Positions 1 through 5,248 of a stretch of DNA of 5,248 nt are shown in pieces (position 1 is the first letter of the stretch; every line of letters starts with the position of its first letter). Made by a program: the position numbers and the translations under genes. The DNA is from Thermogutta sp. (GTDB taxonomy: Bacteria > Planctomycetota > Planctomycetia > Pirellulales > Thermoguttaceae), in the NCBI GenBank assembly GCA_012798155.1, contig JAAZNR010000090.1, positions 1 through 5,248 of the forward strand. Reading direction: 5' to 3'. The notes beneath the pieces are model-generated. The model ran no database searches. It was not told the DNA's origin and was given only the letters and a program-made list of their open reading frames with translations.

Positions 1-33
1 CGATTTTTCAACAACCGCTCCGTTTGTTTCCAT
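1..33 (-). CDS. Start of a gene cut by the left edge, possibly protein-arginine kinase McsB
   Basis: On the minus strand an ATG at 33-31 opens a frame with no stop before the window edge, reading METNGAVVEKS. It begins 12 bases after the TGA of the McsA-like gene. A purine-rich GGTGAG that overlaps that stop lies about 11 bases upstream and could serve as ribosome binding site. In Firmicutes, and by my recollection in planctomycetes too, mcsA is followed directly by mcsB, which encodes a protein-arginine kinase that marks proteins for ClpCP degradation. That is the only reason for suggesting McsB: eleven residues contain no kinase motif, and the SxRxRxxRN-type nucleotide-binding motif would lie beyond the edge. 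The existence of some co-transcribed gene here is moderately likely; its identity is a guess from context. Confidence 0.38.
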   Translation of the reverse strand, partial: METNGAVVEKS

Positions 34-45
34 TCCGGCGGCCGC

Positions 46-564
46 TCACCCGGCCTCCTCGATTTCCCGGATTTGGTCGCGCAGTTGCGAGGCGCGCTCG
101 TATTCCTCGCTTTCCACGGCCTCTTTGATCTCCCGTCGCAAACGAATCAGTTCCGTTCGGCGGGCGGCGGCCTCCGCACCCTTGGAAGGCCTTTTGCCCT
201 TGTGCTGCGTCTCGCCGTGAATGTTCAAGATCAGCGACTCCAGTTGTTCGCGAAACGCCTGGTAATCGTAGGGGCAGCCCAACCTGCCCTGGTGGCGGAA
301 ATCGTGGAAGCTGATGCCGCAATAGGGGCAGGTCTGCTCGTCGAGCCGCTTCAGTTCCTCGGCGGCCTTTCCGACCACCAAGTGCTTCGCCAAGTGCTCC
401 GCCATTTGCTCCGCAATCTGAGTCATCTGGTCCGAGGGCGGCGTTTGGCCGCTCGCGAGATACTCCCGGGCGTGTTCCTCGCAAAAATGAAGCTCCATCG
501 GCGTCCCGCCTGCCAGCTCCGTAATATGATACGTCGCGGGACGATCGCATTTCTGGCACTTCAT
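46..564 (-). CDS. mcsA: McsA-like zinc-finger protein with C-terminal UVR (UvrB/UvrC) motif
   Basis: This 172-residue cytoplasmic protein resembles McsA, the zinc-binding activator/adaptor of the protein-arginine kinase McsB in the CtsR/Clp proteolysis system. Proteins of this type are often annotated 'UvrB/UvrC motif-containing protein'. The N-terminal finger has C3-x2-C6 and C28-x2-H31; the second has C79-x2-C82 (CPYCG) and a lone C97 in GCPYDYQAF. A glutamate/alanine-rich helical stretch (about 45-75) joins them. A basic linker (about 120-136) leads to the UVR motif (about 137-171, LRREIKEAVESEEYERASQL), a helical hairpin for protein contacts. Bacillus McsA has four CxxC pairs; here one Cys is replaced by His31 and another by Asp100. 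The start is at MKCQKC: the finger begins there, and GGGGAAG lies 3 bases upstream. The frame stays open to 915, but that extension is an Arg/Gly/Pro-rich sequence without family character. Family is confident; the partner kinase is inferred. Confidence 0.88.
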   Translation of the reverse strand: MKCQKCDRPATYHITELAGGTPMELHFCEEHAREYLASGQTPPSDQMTQIAEQMAEHLAKHLVVGKAAEELKRLDEQTCPYCGISFHDFRHQGRLGCPYDYQAFREQLESLILNIHGETQHKGKRPSKGAEAAARRTELIRLRREIKEAVESEEYERASQLRDQIREIEEAG

Positions 565-567
565 GGT

Positions 568-574
568 CTTCCCC
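568..574 (-). promoter_or_regulatory. Ribosome binding site deciding the McsA-like start
   Basis: Read on the minus strand, GGGGAAG lies 3 bases before the ATG at 564-562 (6 bases counted from the GGGG). The spacing is short but usable. It supports the internal Met over the upstream in-frame starts reaching to 915. Confidence 0.45.
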
Positions 575-611
575 ACAAAAGCGGTGAGCGCTGATCTGAA
601 AATAGCGGCCC

Positions 612-626
612 TCTTAACATAATTTA
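612..626 (-). promoter_or_regulatory. AT-rich island, candidate -10 region for the McsA-like gene
   Basis: Within a GC-rich spacer this 15-base tract is almost pure A/T and on the minus strand reads TAAATTATGTTAAGA. It contains TATGTT and TAAATT, each matching four of six bases of a sigma-70 -10 box, about 50-60 bases before the start codon. I see no convincing -35 box at the proper distance, so this is only a candidate promoter. Confidence 0.25.
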
Positions 627-740
627 GCGGGCGACCCCTGGGAATGATACGCCTCCCTTTGCTCGGCCGACCATCTTCGCTTCGCCTTTGCAAGTCGAGC
701 CGGCTGGGCTTTTCTTCGCCGCGGTCGCGTGCACCTCCTT

Positions 741-766
741 TCTCTTCGGCGCGTCTCTTCGGCGCG
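741..766. repeat. Perfect 13-bp tandem duplication (two copies)
   Basis: TCTCTTCGGCGCG occurs at 741-753 and again immediately at 754-766 with no mismatch or gap. It is followed by a shorter echo, TTCGCG. It lies in noncoding sequence, so the 13-bp length (not a multiple of three) has no frame consequence. It is most simply a slippage or small-duplication product. Confidence 0.85.
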
Positions 767-879
767 TTCGCGTTCCCTCCCTGGCGCCGGCCCGAAACAT
801 CCCGCTCATCGGACTCGGTGGACGCTTGCGTAATGCCCTGATAAGCTGGGAGCAAAGGGTCCCCTCGTGCCGCGTACGA

Positions 880-904
880 AGCCGTTTTGCCCCACGGAAC
901 GGCT
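880..904. repeat. Short inverted repeat (7-bp arms, 11-base loop)
   Basis: AGCCGTT at 880-886 pairs perfectly with AACGGCT at 898-904. Two G-T wobbles and one G-C pair could extend the stem inward. No T-run follows on either strand, so it does not look like an intrinsic terminator. It lies about 115 bases before trpE and could be a protein-binding site, a leader hairpin or chance. Confidence 0.4.
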
Positions 905-924
905 ACAGGGGGCATGGCGGCGCC

Positions 925-994
925 GCGGCAAGATCACACTACCCAGAGAGCGGCAAGATCACTCCCAAACAGCGGCAAGATTACTGCCCAAACA
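925..994. repeat. Three imperfect tandem repeats (22-25 bp) upstream of trpE
   Basis: Units start at 925, 950 and 972. Each opens with GCGGCAAGATYAC (the third has T where the others have C) and continues with a T, then CCCA and an A-rich tail. Units two and three differ only by one C/T change and one inserted G over about 22 bases. Unit one is longer and more diverged. The array ends 24 bases before the trpE ATG, so it overlaps where a promoter or leader would be. It could be an operator array, the end of a lost mobile element with repeated transposase sites, or a neutral local duplication. Confidence 0.75.
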
Positions 995-1018
995 ACGTAT
1001 CAACCGATTTGACCTCTG

Positions 1019-2554
1019 ATGAGCGAATCCGTCTGCCTTCCCGACTTCGAGCGTTTCCGCGAACTGGCCAAACAGGCCGACATGGTGCCGGTTTACCGCC
1101 GACTCGTCAGCGACTCCCTGACTCCCGTCTCTGCCTTTCACCAGCTCGACGACGGACGGTGCGCTTTCCTGGGAGAGAGTGTCACGGGGGGCGAAAAAGT
1201 CGGGCGCTATAGCTTCCTTGCGACCCATCCGTTTCTGGAGATCGAGGCCTACGAGCACCGGGTCACGATCAATTCCTACACGGGCATATCCGCATCGGGC
1301 AATCCGCTGCTGGAAACCCGACAATACGACGCCGAAAACCCCGTCGCTGAATTGCGGAAGCTGGTGGAAGGGGTTCGCACCGCGACCCTGCCGGAGTTGC
1401 CGCCGTTTTGCGGGGGCGCGGTGGGCTATGTCGGGTATGATGTCGTCCGCTATTCCGAGCACCTCCCCCATCCCCCGCCGGACGACCGCCACATCCCCGA
1501 TATGGCCTTCGCCTTCTACGATCGCATGGTGGTTTTCGACAACGTGACCAAGGCCATGGTGGTGGCGGCCATGGCGCACGTGAGCGAGGGCCGCTCACCG
1601 GAAAAGGCCTACCGAGAGGCGTCCGCCCGGGTGGACGAGATCGTGAGGCGGCTGAGCGACGGCCCGAGCGACTTGAGGCCGTTCGATCTCCCGCCCGACC
1701 GCGAGCCGCAGGTTGCGTACCGATCCAGTTTCACCCAAGAGGGCTTCGAGGAGGCCGTCCGCCGCTGCATTCGCTATATCGAAGCGGGCGACATCTTCCA
1801 AGTCGTCATCAGCCAACGTCTGGAATTGGACCTCCAAGCCCATCCCTTCGAGGTGTACCGCGCGCTGCGGGTCATCAACCCCAGCCCCTTCATGTTCTAC
1901 GTCCGCAGCCCCAGCGTCACTCTTGTCGGCAGTTCTCCGGAAATCTTGGTCCGCGTGGTGGATGGGGAGGTGATTACACGGCCCTTGGCGGGCACCCGGC
2001 CGCGAGGAAAAACCGAGGAAGAAGACCGCCGACTGGCCGAGGAATTGCTTGCCGATCCCAAGGAGCGGGCCGAGCACGTCATGCTCGTGGACTTGGGGCG
2101 CAATGACCTGGGGCGCGTCTGCCGCTTCGGGTCGATCCAATTGAGCGACATCATGACCGTGGAACGGTACAGCCACGTCATGCACATTACCTCCAATGTC
2201 CGAGGGATGCTGGCGCCGGACAAGACGCCCTTCGACGCCTTGCTATCGTGCTTGCCGGCGGGTACGGTGTCCGGGGCGCCCAAGGTTCGCGCCATGCAGA
2301 TCATCGACGAACTGGAGCCTGTCCGCCGCGGCCCGTACGCCGGGGCCGTCGGCTACTTCGACTTCCGCGGCAACATGGATACCTGCATCGCCCTCCGCAC
2401 GCTCGTGGTGAAAGGCCGAAAGGGCTACATTCAAGCGGGCGCGGGGATCGTGGCCGACAGCATCCCCGAGAACGAGTGGCGGGAAACCTTGAACAAGGCC
2501 CGCGGTCTGCTCCGGGCGGTCGAGGTGGCTCAGCAAGCCCGGCCCGTCGCTTGA
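1019..2554 (+). CDS. trpE: Anthranilate synthase component I (TrpE)
   Basis: TrpE converts chorismate and ammonia (from glutamine via TrpG) to anthranilate and pyruvate, the first committed step of tryptophan synthesis in the cytoplasm. The 511-residue length is typical of a free-standing TrpE without a fused glutaminase. The N-terminal domain (about 1-175) starts PDFERFRELAKQ and carries the regulatory LGES (51-54) and GRYSF (62-66). The chorismate-binding domain (about 235-505) shows GDIFQVVISQR (257-267), NPSPFMF (287-293), PLAGTRPRG (322-330), LVDLGRNDLGRV (356-367), the HVMH histidines (386-389), CLPAGTVSGAPK (411-422) and GAGIVADSIPENEW (474-487), where conserved acids bind Mg2+. Ala324 in PLAGT argues against PabB, which has Lys there. 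No good Shine-Dalgarno precedes the ATG; the start rests on N-terminal homology. No trpG, trpD or trpC follows. The second L of the LLES tryptophan-feedback motif is Gly52. Confidence 0.95.
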   Translation: MSESVCLPDFERFRELAKQADMVPVYRRLVSDSLTPVSAFHQLDDGRCAFLGESVTGGEKVGRYSFLATHPFLEIEAYEHRVTINSYTGISASGNPLLETRQYDAENPVAELRKLVEGVRTATLPELPPFCGGAVGYVGYDVVRYSEHLPHPPPDDRHIPDMAFAFYDRMVVFDNVTKAMVVAAMAHVSEGRSPEKAYREASARVDEIVRRLSDGPSDLRPFDLPPDREPQVAYRSSFTQEGFEEAVRRCIRYIEAGDIFQVVISQRLELDLQAHPFEVYRALRVINPSPFMFYVRSPSVTLVGSSPEILVRVVDGEVITRPLAGTRPRGKTEEEDRRLAEELLADPKERAEHVMLVDLGRNDLGRVCRFGSIQLSDIMTVERYSHVMHITSNVRGMLAPDKTPFDALLSCLPAGTVSGAPKVRAMQIIDELEPVRRGPYAGAVGYFDFRGNMDTCIALRTLVVKGRKGYIQAGAGIVADSIPENEWRETLNKARGLLRAVEVAQQARPVA

Positions 2555-2790
2555 CAGCGATAGGCGATCGTGTCAACATGACGCACGTTCGTTTGCCCTC
2601 CTTTTGGTGATGCGTGCTTTCCACTCGGTGATGCGGGGGCAGGCATGTTTTTAGTACGACGGCGATAAGTCGGGAGAAAACCACGATCAGTCGGGGTGAT
2701 AGCAACAATCGCAGCCCAACTGGTCGCGGGAAGTAGCCAGCTTAGCGCTGTCGTATCAGGCTCGGAGTGCTTTTTTGGGAGAATTCATCC
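2555..2790. other. 236-bp spacer between trpE and the oxidoreductase gene
   Basis: No gene is visible here. GGTGATGCG occurs at 2606-2614 and again at 2627-2635, 21 bp apart (about two helix turns), and GGTGAT recurs at 2695-2700. There is no GC-rich hairpin followed by a T-run after trpE. The six-T run at 2771-2776 has no stem before it and abuts the ribosome binding site. The length suggests the downstream pair has its own promoter, but no clear -35/-10 pair can be named. Confidence 0.5.
2777..2783 (+). promoter_or_regulatory. Ribosome binding site of the Gfo/Idh/MocA gene
   Basis: GGGAGAA is placed with its GGGAG core 9 bases before the ATG at 2791. It fixes that ATG as the start in preference to an in-frame GTG at 2767, which would put eight residues before the Tat signal and has no Shine-Dalgarno of its own. 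Confidence 0.7.
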
Positions 2791-4071
<1,281 letters not shown>

Positions 4072-4110
4072 TAGATTCCGTTCGTTCCCACGATGCAACT
4101 TTTACATAGC

Positions 4111-4115
4111 AGGAG
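4111..4115 (+). promoter_or_regulatory. Ribosome binding site of the HEAT-repeat gene
   Basis: A perfect AGGAG lies 9 bases before the ATG at 4125. It is the strongest Shine-Dalgarno in the window and supports that start, which places a clear secretion signal at the N-terminus. Confidence 0.75.
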
Positions 4116-4124
4116 CCTCTTACC

Positions 4125-5248
4125 ATGAAGCGTTCTTCGAATACTTTCGCCCGTGCGTGTCTCTTCGCGGTGCTCGGACTTGTTTGCGCCCTCACGGCAT
4201 GCTTCGGACAGGCGCGGGCCGAGCCGGCGGGCGCCGACCGGGAAGCGGAGTTGATTGCGCTCTTGAAATCAGACGCACCGAAGGCCGACAAGGCCCTGGC
4301 GTGCAAGAAATTGGCGGTCTACGGCGGAGAATCGGCCGTCCCCGCGCTGTCGCCGCTATTGGATGACCCTGAACTGAACTCTTGGGCCAGAATCGCCTTG
4401 GAAGTCATTCCCGGCCCGGCCGCCGACCATGCCCTACGCCAGGCGGCCGGCCGACTCGAGGGGCGAATTCTGATCGGAGTCTTGAATTCCATCGGCGTTC
4501 GGCGAGATGCCGAAGCGGTCGATGTCTTGGCCAAGCACCTGAACGGGACCGATTCGGACGCAGCCGCGGCGGCGGCCGCGGCCCTGGGACGGATCGGTAC
4601 GCCTCCGGCGGCGGCGCTGCTGGAGTCGGCCTTGAAACATTCGCATCCGGCCGTTCGCAATGCGGCGGCGGAGGGAATGATCCTCGTCGCCGAGCAACGA
4701 CTGGCGAGCGGCGCGAAAGGCGAGGCCAAGGAACTGTACGCGCAAGTTCGCAAGGCCGACGTCCCCAGCCCCCGAGTGCTGGAGGCCGTCCGGGGCTTGA
4801 TCCTGATCGGGGACGACGAGGCGTTTCAGCTATTTCTTTCCTGCTTGAAGTCGGAAGATCGCGAGCTTTTTGGGATCGCGCTTACGACTGCGCGAGAAAT
4901 CAAAACCCGGCAGGCGGCGGAAGCGATTGCCGCGGAGTTGTCGCAACGTGCGCCCGCCGAGTCCGCCGAGGCCCCACGCTTGACGGTTGTGAAGGCGGTT
5001 TATGGGGCAGGGGATCAATGGGCGGACGTCACCGACGCCCTGGCCGCAATGGTCCGCGGCGGCTCCTTGTTCGTCCAGGCATCCAACGCCTTGGCGGGAG
5101 ATCCCGCCCCCGGTGTGGTCAAGGAATTGCGTCTGACCTACGATTTGGGCAAAGAGAGGAAAGAGGTCGCGCTCCGCGAAGGCGAGGGGCTTCAAATCGG
5201 GACTCCGCTGCCGCCGCAGGATATTCGTGCCGCGGCCCTGGTGGAGGC
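4125..5248 (+). CDS. Exported HEAT-like repeat protein, cut by the right edge
   Basis: From the ATG the frame stays open for 374 codons to the window edge. The N-terminus (MKRSSNTFARACLFAVLGLV) is a secretion signal. It offers both a lipobox, LTAC with Cys26, and an AxA signal-peptidase site, ARA at 30-32. Residues about 38-280 are Ala/Leu-rich helical pairs of HEAT type: LLKSDAPKADKALACKKLAVYG, then AVPALSPLLDD, LGRIGTPPAAALLESAL and HPAVRNAAAEGMIL. This layout is familiar from planctomycete exported proteins. Ala146-153 form a run of eight alanines inside a repeat helix. From about 286 the character changes to short beta-prone segments: LTVVKAVYGAG, ADVTDAL (300-306), ALAGDPAPGVVKELRLTY (322-339) and a charged strand to about 358. 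This recalls the DUF3395-type C-terminal domain of DnaJC11, from memory only. HEAT repeats usually scaffold protein contacts; no catalytic motif is seen. Function unknown; context links it to the oxidoreductase. Confidence 0.82.
   Translation, partial: MKRSSNTFARACLFAVLGLVCALTACFGQARAEPAGADREAELIALLKSDAPKADKALACKKLAVYGGESAVPALSPLLDDPELNSWARIALEVIPGPAADHALRQAAGRLEGRILIGVLNSIGVRRDAEAVDVLAKHLNGTDSDAAAAAAAALGRIGTPPAAALLESALKHSHPAVRNAAAEGMILVAEQRLASGAKGEAKELYAQVRKADVPSPRVLEAVRGLILIGDDEAFQLFLSCLKSEDRELFGIALTTAREIKTRQAAEAIAAELSQRAPAESAEAPRLTVVKAVYGAGDQWADVTDALAAMVRGGSLFVQASNALAGDPAPGVVKELRLTYDLGKERKEVALREGEGLQIGTPLPPQDIRAAALVE

Larger units (their letters stand above)
565..1018. other. 454-bp divergent intergenic region between the McsA-like gene and trpE
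   Basis: Open frames cross this stretch on both strands, but their translations are rich in Arg, Pro, Gly and Ser without hydrophobic-core patterning or a recognisable motif, so I call no gene. It must hold the promoters of two divergent genes. Visible structure: the AT-rich island near 612-626, a perfect 13-bp tandem duplication at 741-766, a 7-bp inverted repeat at 880-904, and three direct repeats at 925-994. I see no leader peptide with tandem Trp codons and no T-box-like element before trpE. Confidence 0.7.

Noticed and set aside
565..915. N-terminal extension of the McsA-like frame (start near 915, 117 extra residues)
   Set aside because: The extension is Arg/Gly/Pro-rich without family similarity, while the zinc finger begins exactly at the internal Met, which has its own purine-rich ribosome binding site.
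925..994. CRISPR-like array
   Set aside because: The units abut one another with no unique spacers of regular length, there are only three copies, and no cas gene is near.
688..1212. Plus-strand open frame overlapping the spacer and the trpE start
   Set aside because: Its composition is Arg/Ser/Pro-rich, it crosses the repeat array and it overlaps trpE by almost 200 bases in another frame; it has no recognisable motif.
1595..2185. Long antisense open frames across trpE
   Set aside because: They are frame shadows produced by high GC at third codon positions of a clearly conserved gene; no ribosome binding site or family pattern.
2573..2589. Possible hairpin terminator after trpE (GTGTCA / TGACGCAC)
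   Set aside because: The stem is only six pairs with a two-base bulge and is not followed by a T-run.
4560..4583. GC-rich alanine-codon run as a possible unstable repeat or frameshift site
   Set aside because: The eight Ala codons are mixed synonyms (GCA, GCC, GCG) and the frame continues correctly on both sides, so it is most simply part of an Ala-rich repeat helix.
4319..4753. Antisense Ala/Ser-rich frames opposite the HEAT-repeat gene
   Set aside because: They are composition-driven shadows of the Ala/Leu-rich repeats; the sense frame has a ribosome binding site, a signal peptide and repeat structure.

Overview
The window is a GC-rich bacterial chromosomal segment with five genes: one complete leftward gene with the first codons of a probable downstream partner, two complete rightward genes, and a long rightward gene cut by the right edge. 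The gene content suggests the Planctomycetota or a related PVC lineage. The pointers are a Tat-exported Gfo/Idh/MocA oxidoreductase followed by an exported HEAT-repeat protein, a McsA-like protein with a CxxC/CxxH zinc-finger pattern, and a free-standing trpE with no trpG beside it. This assignment is inferred from gene style; no marker gene is present.

Left block (about 1-564, minus strand). A 172-residue McsA-like protein (zinc fingers plus a C-terminal UVR motif) is followed 12 bases after its stop by an ATG that opens a reading frame running off the left edge. By analogy with mcsA-mcsB pairs, that frame may be the protein-arginine kinase gene, but only 11 codons are visible.

Divergent spacer (565-1018). 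This stretch separates the McsA gene from trpE and shows no convincing gene. It holds an AT-rich island that could be the McsA promoter, a perfect 13-bp tandem duplication, a 7-bp inverted repeat, and three imperfect direct repeats of 22-25 bp (GCGGCAAGATYAC core) ending 24 bases before the trpE start.

Middle (1019-2554, plus strand). A complete 511-residue TrpE (anthranilate synthase component I) carries the chorismate-binding signatures. Its tryptophan-feedback element reads LGES instead of the usual LLES. A 236-bp spacer follows.

Right block (2791-5248, plus strand). A 426-residue Tat-exported Gfo/Idh/MocA oxidoreductase is followed 53 bp later by a protein of at least 374 residues with a secretion signal, HEAT-like helical repeats and a C-terminal beta-rich module. 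Both genes have good Shine-Dalgarno sequences and probably form a transcription unit acting outside the cytoplasm, perhaps in carbohydrate processing. No substrate can be read from the sequence. I see no RNA genes, CRISPR array, complete mobile element or clear intrinsic terminator. Most of the window is ordinary housekeeping and lineage-typical content. The least understood part is the exported oxidoreductase/HEAT pair.
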